Assembly: GCF_001468035.1 (NCBI RefSeq)
Contig: NZ_LNZA01000001.1
Coordinates: 2,501,838 to 2,565,837 of the forward strand
DNA from: Legionella tucsonensis
GTDB lineage: Bacteria; Pseudomonadota; Gammaproteobacteria; Legionellales; Legionellaceae
DNA length: 64,000 nt
Direction of reading: 5' to 3'
Position numbers and translations under genes: made by a program. Position 1 is the stretch's first letter. Each line of letters begins with the position of its first letter. Under the pieces are notes generated by a model. The model saw only the letters and a program-made list of their open reading frames with translations. It did no database searches and was not told where the DNA came from. This document shows positions 16,476 through 28,535 of the stretch, piece after piece.

Positions 16476-19400
16476 TTAACTATAAATATTCCCCTTTTGT
16501 GCCTGATTCAATTGATAAAAAGCACGTTTTGCCGGTATGAAATTAGGAAATTGGGTTACTAAACGTTGTAAAATCATGCGTGATAAAATTTCATCCCCCT
16601 GATTCCACTCATTTAATGCTTCCAGATACATAAAATCAGCAGACTGTTCCGCAATGACCGGTATTTTATTCATCAATATAGGTTCAATAAAACTGACACG
16701 AGCTTGAGTTTGTGCTTCCATTCTTTGTAAGGCTTTACGAGCTTGTACACTGCCATTGTCACTTGCTTGCTGCAATAATTCCTTGCCTTTAGAAAGAGAG
16801 TGCTCACCCGCAGTACCCTCCAAATAATAAGTACCTAGCTGATATTGTGCGTACGCATTTTGACGTGCGGCCAGTTTTTCATAAAGACCTGCCGCCATTT
16901 TTGGATTTTTCTCAATACCTAAACCATAATGATACATTCGAGCTAAAGCTAACATTGCTTTCTCATTACCTATATCTGCAGATTGCTGGTAATATTTGAG
17001 TGCGTTATTAAAATCAAGTTTGGTGATAACACCCGTTTCAGATAATAATCCTAACTGATAAAGAGCATTCGCATTACCCAACTCTGCCGCCTTTTTATAC
17101 CAAGATAAAGCTTGTTGTGTATCACGAGGTTGTCCCCATCCATTGAAATAAATAGCACCTAATTGATTCATTGCCTCATGAACTTGATGAGTTGCTGCAT
17201 CAACAAATAAATCTCTAGCTTTTTGATAATTGACAGGGGTTCCTTTACCGTATAAATACATTAACGCCAAATCATATATCCCTAAAGCATCTCCTTTCGC
17301 AGCAGCTTGTTCATAAGCCTTTAATGCCTGAACATAGTTATCATTGACTGTTTCTTCAATAAACCCTAATGCAACAGAGGCTTCGGGCAGGGTAACAGCT
17401 GCTTTCTCATACCATTGTTTCGCCAAATTATAATCAGGATCACCATTCTCGCCCAGCTGATAAAACTGGCCCAATTGATACTGTGCAAGAGGATTTCCTT
17501 GTTCTGCAGAAGCAGTATACCAACGTTGTGCACCCGCAAGATCAGGTTCAGAACCTAAACCTTTTTCCAGCATATAAGCCAGCTTCAGTTGTGCATACTG
17601 ATCGCCTTTTTCAGCCAAACCAGTATAAATTTGTTTGGCTTCTTTCATTTTTTCCGGATCAGAGTTTTCTGCCAAATAATAATCTGCTAAAACAATCCCT
17701 GCATGGCTGTTTCCCAATTTATATGAACGTATCAAATTAGGCAAAAAGTCTTGTCCAGCTTCTTTTTGTAATACCGCTATATTAAAATCCGCATAAGAGA
17801 ATTGATCATCTACGGATTGCTGCAACTGCTCCATTCCTTTTGTCTTGTCTTGAGCCACTCCTTTTCCTTCAGAAGCATAAGTTCCCAAAATAAAATCACT
17901 TACAGCATTTTGTCCTGACTGTTGATACCAAGCAATTGCCTGTCCTGGGTCAGTTTTTACCCCAATACCCCGATCATAGAGTAGTCCCATCAATAATGCG
18001 GCATGCTCATTACCTGTAGCTGCTTCATCTTTGGCGATCAGAAAAGCTTGTGCCTGTCTTTGCTTATCTTGATCCATAGCATTGTAAAAAGCGAGTGGCA
18101 GTAACGCTTGAGAAACGCCTCGATCTACTGCCCCTTGATACAATTGGCGAATCATGGCTATTTTTTGTTTTTTTACATTCACACTTAAACCACTGTCATT
18201 TTGGCGCGCCAAACTATCTGCTAACTCATATTCTGCAGGCCCATAATTATTGGCCGCAGCCAGATATAACATAGATGTTGCTTGTTCTTGATTAGGCTGA
18301 ATATATACTGTGCCATCTGGACCAGTTATCCCCTGTGAAAGAATTCTAGCCAGAACATATTGGGATTTCTTATTTCCTTTAAATGCCGCATCAGTTAAAT
18401 CATTTAACGCAAGCTGATAGTCCTTTTTATCTTTGGCGTGCTGCAAATACAAAATACCCAAATTGTATTCTGCACCCAAATGCTGCTGTTGTGCTGCATT
18501 TTGATAAAAAATAATAGCTGAAGAATTACTTTGCGCCACACCAATACCATATTGAAACATCTGCCCTATTTGAAATTGTGATTGGGCATCACCTAATATT
18601 GCTCTAAAGTATAAATGATTAAATACGGACATATAGTTAAGCTGCGCTTGCCAACCCTGAGTCCACAAATCCATAATATTGGCTTGTGAATTATCATCAT
18701 AATCATAAAAGCTGGCATCGACATAAGGAGTAGGTAAATTAATGCGTGCATATATTGGCGTGTTGATTCTTTCTAAAGCGGATAACTGGTGATCTAAAGG
18801 GTAAAGAGGATATGTCCATTGATTCGCCTGGAAGCCAGGGGTTTTACTTAAAATAGCATCATAATAACTGGTTATAGGCACATCATTAGGCTGAACTAAT
18901 TCAAATTGGGGCTGGAAAATAGATTGACGCATGATTTTTTTCAGTTGAGGTGCCTGGTTATAGGCAAAATCTCCTAATACTGTGGGGTTATGCCAAGCAC
19001 TCAATATTCCTTTCATTTGAAAATCAGTTTGTTCTAATTTATCTGTTACACCATTACTTAACCACAAGGCTGCCTGTGCCAAAGCTGCTTCTTGATTTTT
19101 AGCGCTTTCATCTTGCATCGCCTGATTTAGCCATTGCTTTGCCAAATCAGGATTAACATCAACACCTATTCCTTTTTGATACATTTCAGCTAACTCACGT
19201 TTGGCTTGTGGCAATCCATTCTGCGCCGCTTTCAAAGTCCACATGTATGCAGTTTTCGGATCGTAAACCGGACTTTTTTGCTGTAAATAAATATGGGCTA
19301 GATCCAAATACGCTTCGTTACTCTGTTGATTACTCACTTTATTAAACCACTGCGATGCATGTTCTTTTTGATTTTGCTCTAAGGCCAATGCTCCTAAAGC

Positions 19401-20081
19401 AACCATTGCAGGTGCAAAACCTTGAGCTGCAGCTTGGTTTAATAACTGCTCACCTTTATTTTCATCTTTATCTAATAGTTTTCCTTCAAGATAAAGCTTT
19501 CCCAGTTTGGTTATTGCTTGGGGGTTGTTATTGGCAACTGCTTTATTTAACCAAATAAGACCTAATTTTCGATTTGCTGTATTACGGCTTTCAATAAAAT
19601 TTTTTGCTAAGGTAAATTGTGCTATGGAGTTACCATTTTTTGCCGCATTAATATAATAACGAGTTGCTGCATCCATATTTTTCTTTACCCCAACTCCATA
19701 CATGTAAGCTGCTGCCGTAAACATTTGAGCATCTACATCACCTGCATCTGCTGCCTTTTTAAACCATATAAAGGCTTGTTGTGGATCTTTATCATGCAAT
19801 AGGGTGTATTTGGCCATAAGTTGAATTGCAGGAAGGTATCCTTTTTGTGCGGACTGAGTAAAATAGCGTATCGCTAACAAACTATTTTTGAATTGGCCAT
19901 ATCCATAAAGATAAATTCGCCCTAAGTAGTAATCGGCAACCGCATTTTTACCCGACTGACTCATTAAAGGTTCTATCGCTTTATTATAATTCCCTAATCG
20001 ATAAGCACTGAAATCATCAGCAAAAACATTTTGCCCGGCTGATGCAACCAATAAACATACCCAAGGTACTAACGATTTCAT
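16476..20081 (-). CDS. enhC: Enhanced entry protein EnhC (Sel1-repeat periplasmic protein)
   Basis: A 1201-residue exported protein with a signal peptide (about 1-21, cleaved near VFA-DD) and more than 20 Sel1/TPR-like repeats over nearly its whole length; typical units read A-x-Y-x-L-G-x-x-Y-x-x-G with a second helix W-F-x-K-A-A (for example AQYQLGQFYQLGENGDPDYN). A non-repeat insert lies near residues 345-480. The size matches L. pneumophila EnhC (about 1200 residues), known to promote entry and growth in macrophages and reported to bind the lytic transglycosylase Slt, limiting release of muropeptides seen by the host. It is the last gene of enhA-enhB-enhC, 58 bp after enhB. Confidence 0.95.
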   Translation of the reverse strand: MKSLVPWVCLLVASAGQNVFADDFSAYRLGNYNKAIEPLMSQSGKNAVADYYLGRIYLYGYGQFKNSLLAIRYFTQSAQKGYLPAIQLMAKYTLLHDKDPQQAFIWFKKAADAGDVDAQMFTAAAYMYGVGVKKNMDAATRYYINAAKNGNSIAQFTLAKNFIESRNTANRKLGLIWLNKAVANNNPQAITKLGKLYLEGKLLDKDENKGEQLLNQAAAQGFAPAMVALGALALEQNQKEHASQWFNKVSNQQSNEAYLDLAHIYLQQKSPVYDPKTAYMWTLKAAQNGLPQAKRELAEMYQKGIGVDVNPDLAKQWLNQAMQDESAKNQEAALAQAALWLSNGVTDKLEQTDFQMKGILSAWHNPTVLGDFAYNQAPQLKKIMRQSIFQPQFELVQPNDVPITSYYDAILSKTPGFQANQWTYPLYPLDHQLSALERINTPIYARINLPTPYVDASFYDYDDNSQANIMDLWTQGWQAQLNYMSVFNHLYFRAILGDAQSQFQIGQMFQYGIGVAQSNSSAIIFYQNAAQQQHLGAEYNLGILYLQHAKDKKDYQLALNDLTDAAFKGNKKSQYVLARILSQGITGPDGTVYIQPNQEQATSMLYLAAANNYGPAEYELADSLARQNDSGLSVNVKKQKIAMIRQLYQGAVDRGVSQALLPLAFYNAMDQDKQRQAQAFLIAKDEAATGNEHAALLMGLLYDRGIGVKTDPGQAIAWYQQSGQNAVSDFILGTYASEGKGVAQDKTKGMEQLQQSVDDQFSYADFNIAVLQKEAGQDFLPNLIRSYKLGNSHAGIVLADYYLAENSDPEKMKEAKQIYTGLAEKGDQYAQLKLAYMLEKGLGSEPDLAGAQRWYTASAEQGNPLAQYQLGQFYQLGENGDPDYNLAKQWYEKAAVTLPEASVALGFIEETVNDNYVQALKAYEQAAAKGDALGIYDLALMYLYGKGTPVNYQKARDLFVDAATHQVHEAMNQLGAIYFNGWGQPRDTQQALSWYKKAAELGNANALYQLGLLSETGVITKLDFNNALKYYQQSADIGNEKAMLALARMYHYGLGIEKNPKMAAGLYEKLAARQNAYAQYQLGTYYLEGTAGEHSLSKGKELLQQASDNGSVQARKALQRMEAQTQARVSFIEPILMNKIPVIAEQSADFMYLEALNEWNQGDEILSRMILQRLVTQFPNFIPAKRAFYQLNQAQKGNIYS

Positions 20082-20139
20082 GAAATTCTCCCTCTTTACA
20101 TGCCAATTTAACCCGAATTTTTATCGTTTACCTTTAGGC

Positions 20140-20715
20140 TCATGCTCCGGGTATTATGCCATAACGCACTACTTCATTAACGGCCCCATTTCTTGTAGTG
20201 CCATCTACTATCCAATAGTTGCCTTTATTATTTAAACCAAATTTTACATTAACATATTCACATACATTAATCGCATCAGCACAATCAATGATTTTTCCAT
20301 AGGAGGTTTTACCATCGCCTAAAGTGCAAGTGAACTTGACTAATGGTTCTCCTGTAGCTAATGCAGCCCATTGACGCGCCCTAATTGTATGATTGTATCG
20401 AGTGGTATATTGGCTATCTTCATCACGCATTTGATACAAACTTACAGCTTGTGATGATTTATTAAAGAAGAAATATAAAGATTGCAAAGCCCCCTCTTTT
20501 CCTGGAAAAAGCGACAATACTTTTAAATTTTCCTCATACCCCACAGGCTTGCATCCTATAGGAAATCGAGCTTCTTCTTTTTCTGTCTTAGCTTGCACCT
20601 CTTTAGGATCTTTCTTTTTGGGTTTGGCTGCCTCAAGATGTGTAGACATTAACCCTAAGAAAAATATCAATGAAATTGAAGTGATTTTTTTTATTGTGTT
20701 CATCATATTTCTCAC
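20140..20715 (-). CDS. enhB: Enhanced entry protein EnhB
   Basis: A 191-residue exported protein: signal peptide to about residue 29 (LGLMSTHLEAA), a Lys/Glu-rich linker, then a domain with four or five cysteines (IGCKPVG, FTCTLG, IDCADAINVCEY). I recognise it by its place between enhA and enhC rather than by a named domain; biochemical role unknown. The frame opens with GTG overlapping the enhA stop; an ATG nine bases later (20706) behind GAGTGAG may be the true start. Either way it is translationally coupled to enhA. Confidence 0.85.
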   Translation of the reverse strand: MRNMMNTIKKITSISLIFFLGLMSTHLEAAKPKKKDPKEVQAKTEKEEARFPIGCKPVGYEENLKVLSLFPGKEGALQSLYFFFNKSSQAVSLYQMRDEDSQYTTRYNHTIRARQWAALATGEPLVKFTCTLGDGKTSYGKIIDCADAINVCEYVNVKFGLNNKGNYWIVDGTTRNGAVNEVVRYGIIPGA

Positions 20716-21425
20716 TCACTGTCATTTATTGGACGTACAATAACTGTTGTACCCATAAAATTATTTCGTTCGCTGGATAATTCAACAAAACTCAAGTTTA
20801 ACCACTTAGCATCCTGAATAAATAGCCGAACACATCCATGGCTTGCTCTAATTCCTGGAATATCGTCAGAACCGTGTAATGCAAACCCTTTATGGAAAAA
20901 CATGCAGTAAGGCATCTTTGCTCCACCTTTACCAATTGGAAATATCTCTGACTTGCATTTTTCATTCTCTTTACTAAATACTCGATAAATTCCTGTTAAA
21001 GTACGGCAAGAATGATTGGAATCGGAACATCGATCTCTTCCGGATGAAATTGGCCCCCATCTCACTATATTACCTTCAGCATCATAAGCTGCAAAAGCCA
21101 ATTTATCCTGATCGATAATAATTTGTTTTTGATGTTCATTTGGAATTTTTAGTGGAAAAGGAGCGACATCAAAAACGGTAAGTTTGGCTAAATTTTTTGG
21201 GACTGCGATGATCTTGCCAGACCATAAATGGTTATAGGTTCGATTGACTCTTTGTACAATATCACGTTGATTTGCATCCGGAAATAAGGTCTCCCAACTT
21301 TGCCCCGACTCTACTTTAATACAATCGTATTGTGGGTAACCACATAATCCCGTGCCATAAAAATTACCGGCATTCGCCATGGCAGCCATGAGCATCATCA
21401 ATGCAGCTGAAAGTAATTTATACAT
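20712..21425 (-). CDS. enhA: Enhanced entry protein EnhA, L,D-transpeptidase family
   Basis: A 237-residue exported protein of the YkuD (L,D-transpeptidase) family, which crosslinks peptidoglycan or attaches proteins to it. The ATG at 21425 (MYKLLSA) has GAGGGGGG just upstream. After the signal peptide (about 1-20) comes a LysM-like part (about 32-75), then the catalytic domain with HGSDDIPGIRASHGCVR (Cys198, His196). First gene of enhABC; it overlaps enhB. Its 258-bp upstream space to uvrC must hold the operon promoter. In Legionella the Enh proteins are linked to host-cell entry. Confidence 0.93.
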   Translation of the reverse strand: MYKLLSAALMMLMAAMANAGNFYGTGLCGYPQYDCIKVESGQSWETLFPDANQRDIVQRVNRTYNHLWSGKIIAVPKNLAKLTVFDVAPFPLKIPNEHQKQIIIDQDKLAFAAYDAEGNIVRWGPISSGRDRCSDSNHSCRTLTGIYRVFSKENEKCKSEIFPIGKGGAKMPYCMFFHKGFALHGSDDIPGIRASHGCVRLFIQDAKWLNLSFVELSSERNNFMGTTVIVRPINDSE

Positions 21426-21682
21426 ATGCCCCCCTCTCACCTTACTTTTTATTTTTACATGCAAGATTTGTGCTTAAATATCAATTTATTTTAATTATTA
21501 TTCGAGCATATCTAAAATAAGTTTAGTACGAATATTAGAATTTTTGCCAGAGTTATGAATAATATTCTGATTTGCAAATAAGAAGCCTAGTGCAGCGAGA
21601 CAGATTTGTTTTTTACACAGAAAATAACCTCTTTCCACACTCCAGCTTGTTTCCCTACCCAGCTACGATGTATAGATTATCT

Positions 21683-23545
21683 TTATGGCAATACGTTTTC
21701 ACCATGAAAAAATTGAAAAATACGCTTTGCCAAATGTTCACTAATACCTGATACTTTGGCAATTTCTTCCACTGAAGCCTTCGCAAGCTCACGTATCCCA
21801 CCAAAACGATGCAATAATGCTTGCCTGCGCCTTGCTCCTACTCCTTCAATATCTTCAAGAGTTGAATCCAATCTCTTTTTCTGTCTTTTCTTACGATGGG
21901 CAGTAATAGCAAAACGATGTGCTTCATTACGAATATGTTGTATCAGATGTAGGGCGTTAGAGTCATCAGGTAAAGTCAATTCATGTGCTTCATGCACCAA
22001 AATCAATTTTTCCCACCCGGCTTTTCGAGAGGGCCCTTTAGCCACACCAAGCAAGATTACGGTTGAGACACCTAGAGACATAAGTACTTTCTGGGCCACA
22101 GCTACTTGTCCCTTGCCTCCATCAATAATTAATAGATCCGGCAAAGATTGAGATTCTACTAGGCGTTTAAAGCGGCGAGTGATTGCCTGCTCCATTGCTG
22201 CATAATCATCTCCAGGGTTAATCCCTTCAATGTTAAAGCGTCGATACTCATTGGGACAAGGACCCTCATGATCAAACACAACACAGGATGCAACAGCAGC
22301 CTCACCTTGAGTATGGCTAATATCAAAACACTCCATTCGTTCAATTGATTTTTCCAGCCCCAAAAACTCCTCTAACTCGTGGAAACGAGACCTCATGGTA
22401 GAATGTTTTGTCACATACTCAGCTACCGAAATACGCAAATTATTCAATGCAAAATCTATCCAGCGAGATTTTATTCCGCGAGGATTCACTTGGATTTTAC
22501 ACAATTTGCCACGTTGTTGTGATAATGCTTCTTGTAATGACTGGTGATCCATTAAGTCACGGTTCGTAATAATTAAAGCGGGGATTTTCTCCGGGGCATC
22601 CAAATAATAAAATCCAATAAATGCATCAAAAGTTTGTTGCCACAAATCATCCATGCTGAGCTTATCGTCCAAACCTGTTTGCGGCACAGAAGGAAAATAA
22701 CTACGGCTTGCCAATACTTGACCTTCACGAATTGTTACACACTGAACACAGGCAAAACCTGGACTCACCTCAATTGCAATAGCATCTGCATCTCCACGTA
22801 ATTGTAAGATGCCTTGTTGCTCTTGCACTAATCGCAAACTCTTAATCTGATCCCGCAAAAGAGCTGCTTCTTCAAAATTCAACTTACTTACAGCTTTATC
22901 CATTCGTTTGGCAAGATCATCAAGAATTAATTGAGACTTACCTTGCAAAAATCGCATGGCATCGTGTACCGAACGTTTGTAATCCTCAGGAGTTACATAA
23001 TTAACGCAAGGAGCGGTACATCGCTTGATTTGGTACTGCAAACACGGTCTTGAACGTGCATTAAAATAACTGTCTCGACAATTACGAACTTTAAAAACTT
23101 TTTGAATAGTCACTATAGTTTCTTTTACTGCAGCACTGCTGGGATAAGGGCCAAAAAAATTACCTGAAAGAGGTTTTTTCTTAGAGCGATAGCTCTCAAT
23201 TCGTGGAAAGTCAGGATGATTGGAAAGATGGATATAAGGATAAGATTTATCATCTCGCAGCAAAACATTGTATTTGGGTTTTAACGTTTTAATTAGATTA
23301 CTTTCCAATAATAATGCTTCTGTTTCGCTACGCGTAACAGAAATTTCTATGGAAACAATTTGACTCATCAAAGAACGCGTTTTAATACCCGTATTTTGTT
23401 TATTAAAATAGCTTGTAACTCGTTTTTTTAAATTGGATGCCTTACCTACATAAAGAAGATTACCTGCTTCATCCAGCATGCGATAAACCCCGGGTTCATT
23501 AGGTAACTTAGTGAGAAACAACACTAATTCAGTAGGAATATTCAT
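21683..23545 (-). CDS. uvrC: Excinuclease ABC subunit C
   Basis: Makes the two incisions of nucleotide excision repair after UvrAB finds damage. The 620-residue length is normal. In order: GIY-YIG nuclease domain ([18 protein letters not shown], about 19-36), Cys-rich segment ([25 protein letters not shown]), UVR motif binding UvrB (about 205-235), RNase H-like C-terminal nuclease ([31 protein letters not shown]) and a helix-hairpin-helix end ([19 protein letters not shown]). Follows letA by 151 bp with a REP-like element between, the same gene order as uvrY-uvrC in E. coli. Confidence 0.97.
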   Translation of the reverse strand: MNIPTELVLFLTKLPNEPGVYRMLDEAGNLLYVGKASNLKKRVTSYFNKQNTGIKTRSLMSQIVSIEISVTRSETEALLLESNLIKTLKPKYNVLLRDDKSYPYIHLSNHPDFPRIESYRSKKKPLSGNFFGPYPSSAAVKETIVTIQKVFKVRNCRDSYFNARSRPCLQYQIKRCTAPCVNYVTPEDYKRSVHDAMRFLQGKSQLILDDLAKRMDKAVSKLNFEEAALLRDQIKSLRLVQEQQGILQLRGDADAIAIEVSPGFACVQCVTIREGQVLASRSYFPSVPQTGLDDKLSMDDLWQQTFDAFIGFYYLDAPEKIPALIITNRDLMDHQSLQEALSQQRGKLCKIQVNPRGIKSRWIDFALNNLRISVAEYVTKHSTMRSRFHELEEFLGLEKSIERMECFDISHTQGEAAVASCVVFDHEGPCPNEYRRFNIEGINPGDDYAAMEQAITRRFKRLVESQSLPDLLIIDGGKGQVAVAQKVLMSLGVSTVILLGVAKGPSRKAGWEKLILVHEAHELTLPDDSNALHLIQHIRNEAHRFAITAHRKKRQKKRLDSTLEDIEGVGARRRQALLHRFGGIRELAKASVEEIAKVSGISEHLAKRIFQFFHGENVLP

Positions 23546-23596
23546 GTAATAATAATAGCAATAATTCTTAGTCTAAATAATGGTATTCAGATGCTT

Positions 23597-23686
23597 TGTA
23601 GCCGGTGCAGCGCTGCGGAACCCAGGGGATTCTGGCTTGAATAAAACTCCTTATCCCCGGATTCCGCTACGCTGCACTCAGACTAA
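23597..23686. repeat. REP-like extragenic element, best-preserved copy
   Basis: About 90 bp between letA and uvrC: TGTAGCCGGTGCAGCGCTGC at the left, GGAACCCAGGGGATTCTGG in the middle and ATCCCCGGATTCCGCTACGC followed by TGCACTCAGAC at the right. The halves fold onto each other. Related copies lie at 6719, 14692, 27581, 29233 and 59253. Confidence 0.7.
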
Positions 23687-23696
23687 TATAAAAATC

Positions 23697-24356
23697 TTAA
23701 TCTTCCGATGCCAGATCGATGGGATTTTCTATAATTCCGTGTTTTAGAGCCAAATAAGTGAGCTCCACATCATTTTTAATGCCTAATTTTTCAAATGTTC
23801 GATAACGATAACCATTAATCGTTTTTGTGCTTAGGAAAAGTCTGTCACTAATCTCCTGAACATTCATACCGCTGGTAATCATCAACATCACTTGCATTTC
23901 ACGCTCAGATAAGACATCAAAAGGCAAACCTTGTACTTCCTCTAAGCTATTAATCGCCATTTTTTGAGCGATTTCAGCACTAAGATACTTTTCTCCTTTC
24001 GCAACTTTACGGATTGCAGCAGCCATTTCCTCGGCACCCGATTCTTTCGTCAGATACCCCATGGCTCCTAACTGCAAAACACGAGTAGGCAACACATCAG
24101 AGCACATCGCAGTTACAGCAATAACCTTAATATGCGGATTTGATTTTTTTAGGCGACGCGTTACTTCCCATCCATCAATTCCAGGCATTTTCATATCTAA
24201 AAGAACTACATCTGGGGAATATTTTTTTACTAATGCTAAAGCTTGCTCACCGCTTTCTGCATCAGCGACTACCTCTACGTCTGACATATCTTCGAGTAAT
24301 CGTCGAATTCCCATTCGAACCAATGCATGGTCATCAACAATTAGTACTTTAATCAA
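23697..24356 (-). CDS. letA: Response regulator LetA (GacA/UvrY family)
   Basis: Output regulator of the LetA/LetS two-component system, which in Legionella turns on small RNAs RsmY/RsmZ that titrate CsrA and switch the cell to the transmissive state. The 219-residue protein has a receiver domain with Asp54 as phosphate acceptor (VVLLDMKMPG), Asp8/Asp9 and Lys103 region (YLTKES), then a LuxR-type helix-turn-helix (about 150-210; LSEREMQVMLMITSGMNVQEI). The start codon is TTG: AAGGAG lies 7 nt upstream and no ATG occurs near, which may keep translation modest. Sits upstream of uvrC. Confidence 0.95.
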   Translation of the reverse strand: MIKVLIVDDHALVRMGIRRLLEDMSDVEVVADAESGEQALALVKKYSPDVVLLDMKMPGIDGWEVTRRLKKSNPHIKVIAVTAMCSDVLPTRVLQLGAMGYLTKESGAEEMAAAIRKVAKGEKYLSAEIAQKMAINSLEEVQGLPFDVLSEREMQVMLMITSGMNVQEISDRLFLSTKTINGYRYRTFEKLGIKNDVELTYLALKHGIIENPIDLASED

Positions 24357-24443
24357 ATAATGCTCCTTGACTTGAAACAGCCAATGAACAAACTAGGTTG
24401 CTCGATGTTAACAAGACTAGCTGTTCATTACAATATACATAGA

Positions 24444-25262
24444 TTAACACGCTCTAATATGGATATTAGGATTATTTGGATCCACCTTAAAAAATGGTGG
24501 AAACTCCCCAAGTTCCCGTGTTCGAGCTAAAAGTTTACTTATATCAGATAAAACAAAATCGTACAAAACCTGGTAATCGCTGACCACAAAATAAACTGGT
24601 TGCAACTTATCGATACGATAAGGCATGCGAAACGCCGCGACTGGTTCAAAAATCACTCTAAGTGGAATATCGCTTTCTACACTATATACCGTTTCAGTAA
24701 TAGAGGACAGTATCCCTCCACCATAAGCACGCAAACCCTTTACACTTTTAATTAAACCAAACTCAACTGTAAACCAAAACATACGTTGTAATAAAGGCCA
24801 ATCTGATTCGGGGAAAGTTAACACCTTCTTGGCATAATCATAAACAAATTCTGCATACACCTTATCTGTCAACATGGGACAATGACCAAATACTTCGTGA
24901 AAAATATCAGGCTCTTTTACATAATCTAATTCTTCTTCATTACGAATAAATGTAGCTACTGGAAAATGTTTTGTTGCCAACAACTCAAAAAATTCTCGTG
25001 CAGAAATTAATGCAGCAACCGCGGTCACTTGCCAACCTGTCTCTGTTTTAAGCTTTTTATTTAGATCTGGAATCTGTGGAATCCCTTCGGATTTAATACC
25101 TAATTTTTTTAATCCTAATATAAATTCATCACAAGCTCGTCCAGGTATTAATTTTATTTGTCTTTCAAATAAAATATTCCAAATTCTATTTTCTTCTGCA
25201 GTATAATTCACAAAGCCTTGAGCGTCAGGAACATGCGCTACATAACGGCTTGAAAATTCCAT
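24444..25262 (-). CDS. phhA: Phenylalanine-4-hydroxylase
   Basis: Hydroxylates phenylalanine to tyrosine with iron, pterin and oxygen. The ATG at 25262 (MEFSSRY) has AAGGAG 7 nt upstream and gives 272 residues, the usual size for the monomeric bacterial enzyme without a regulatory domain. The iron ligands are all present: His122 and His127 in FHEVFGHCP and Glu167 in FTVEFGL. The GGGILSSITETVYS stretch near the end of the domain is also typical. In Legionella this enzyme makes tyrosine that feeds the pyomelanin route. It stands alone between letA and the divergent CinA-like gene. Confidence 0.95.
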   Translation of the reverse strand: MEFSSRYVAHVPDAQGFVNYTAEENRIWNILFERQIKLIPGRACDEFILGLKKLGIKSEGIPQIPDLNKKLKTETGWQVTAVAALISAREFFELLATKHFPVATFIRNEEELDYVKEPDIFHEVFGHCPMLTDKVYAEFVYDYAKKVLTFPESDWPLLQRMFWFTVEFGLIKSVKGLRAYGGGILSSITETVYSVESDIPLRVIFEPVAAFRMPYRIDKLQPVYFVVSDYQVLYDFVLSDISKLLARTRELGEFPPFFKVDPNNPNIHIRAC

Positions 25263-25436
25263 AATTTCTCCTTCACACACAAATAACCGTAAAACTATAG
25301 ATGGCAAGAGTATATCTTAAAAAAAAACACCTTTTTTAGTTATTAGGCAATTTGCGAATAAATGTCAATAACTATTACAGATTTTTCAAATTATGCTATA
25401 AAATCAAGTGAATATATTGACGATTGGAAACAGACA

Positions 25437-27652
<2,216 letters not shown>

Positions 27653-27659
27653 GTAAAAA

Positions 27660-27938
27660 TTAGCTTGCAGCTTCTTCTTTTTGTTCTGCAACTATTGTTA
27701 CATATTTACGATTTTTCTCACCTTTGACAACAAATTGTACCAAACCTTCAACCAATGCAAACAAGGTATGATCGCGACCACAACCTACACCAGGTCCTGG
27801 ATGAAAACGTGTACCACGTTGTCTTACAATTATTTCACCCGCATTAACGAACTGACCACCAAAACGCTTCACTCCAAGATACTTGGGATTCGAGTCGCGG
27901 CCGTTACGAGTACTACCACCTGCTTTCTTATGAGCCAT
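27660..27938 (-). CDS. rpmA: 50S ribosomal protein L27
   Basis: Its N-terminus reaches the peptidyl-transferase centre. The 92-residue protein begins [19 protein letters not shown] and contains [12 protein letters not shown], both diagnostic. No extra N-terminal cleavage segment as in firmicutes. 12 bp after rplU, in the standard rplU-rpmA-obgE order. Confidence 0.97.
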   Translation of the reverse strand: MAHKKAGGSTRNGRDSNPKYLGVKRFGGQFVNAGEIIVRQRGTRFHPGPGVGCGRDHTLFALVEGLVQFVVKGEKNRKYVTIVAEQKEEAAS

Positions 27939-27950
27939 TGCTATCCTCTC

Positions 27951-28262
27951 TTACTTGCTTATCGCAGTAATTTTAACTTGTGAATAATATTGTCTGTGCC
28001 CCATTTGTTTCATGTGGTGCTTACGACGACGAAACTTGATAATTTTAACTTTTTTGTGACGGCCATGATCAAGCACTTCGGCTTTCACTATTGCCTTGGC
28101 AACTAATGGAGAACCGCAAACAATTTTATCCCCATCCGCCAACATTAATACTTCTTTAAATTGTATTTCATTGCCAACATCTTCAGGCAGTAATTCAATT
28201 TTTAATACATCACCTTCCTTCACGGTGTATTGCTTACCGCCAGTTTTGATTACCGCATACAT
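27951..28262 (-). CDS. rplU: 50S ribosomal protein L21
   Basis: Binds 23S rRNA with L20. The ATG at 28262 (MYAVIKTGGKQY) has GGAGA upstream and gives 103 residues, the E. coli size; the longer frame to 28313 lacks similarity. Family motifs: GGKQYTVKEGD near the start, KVKIIKFRRRKHHMKQMGHRQ near the end. First gene of the rplU-rpmA operon, divergent from rplY. Confidence 0.97.
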   Translation of the reverse strand: MYAVIKTGGKQYTVKEGDVLKIELLPEDVGNEIQFKEVLMLADGDKIVCGSPLVAKAIVKAEVLDHGRHKKVKIIKFRRRKHHMKQMGHRQYYSQVKITAISK

Positions 28263-28430
28263 AATTTTTCTCCAATTCGCCTGATTGGCTATCACAAATT
28301 CATAAAGTCGCATATTCTATGAAATTATGGCTATGACTTCAAGTTCATTTTAAAATATTGTATACTTCGACACCCTTTCCGGATTTTTTAACTCATCATC
28401 CGGTGTTTAATCTGGTCGCGGATTAAACTT

Positions 28431-28503
28431 AGGGTCTGTTTCTAATTCGCCAGATTGGCTGCAAAGCCTTGTGACCAAGATGGTGGAATAGTAAACAAGC
28501 CCT
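28431..28503. repeat. Short form of the MITE-like palindrome family
   Basis: The ends AGGGTCTGTTTCTAATTC and, read on the other strand, AGGGCTTGTTTACTATTCC match each other and the ends of the elements at 31111 and 47545. The internal CGCCAGATTGG and CCAAGATGGTGG also match. At 73 bp it has lost the central part of the 140-bp form. It lies just upstream of rplY. Confidence 0.6.
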
Positions 28504-28535
28504 TAAGGAACTTATAAAAATTTTTGGAGTATATA

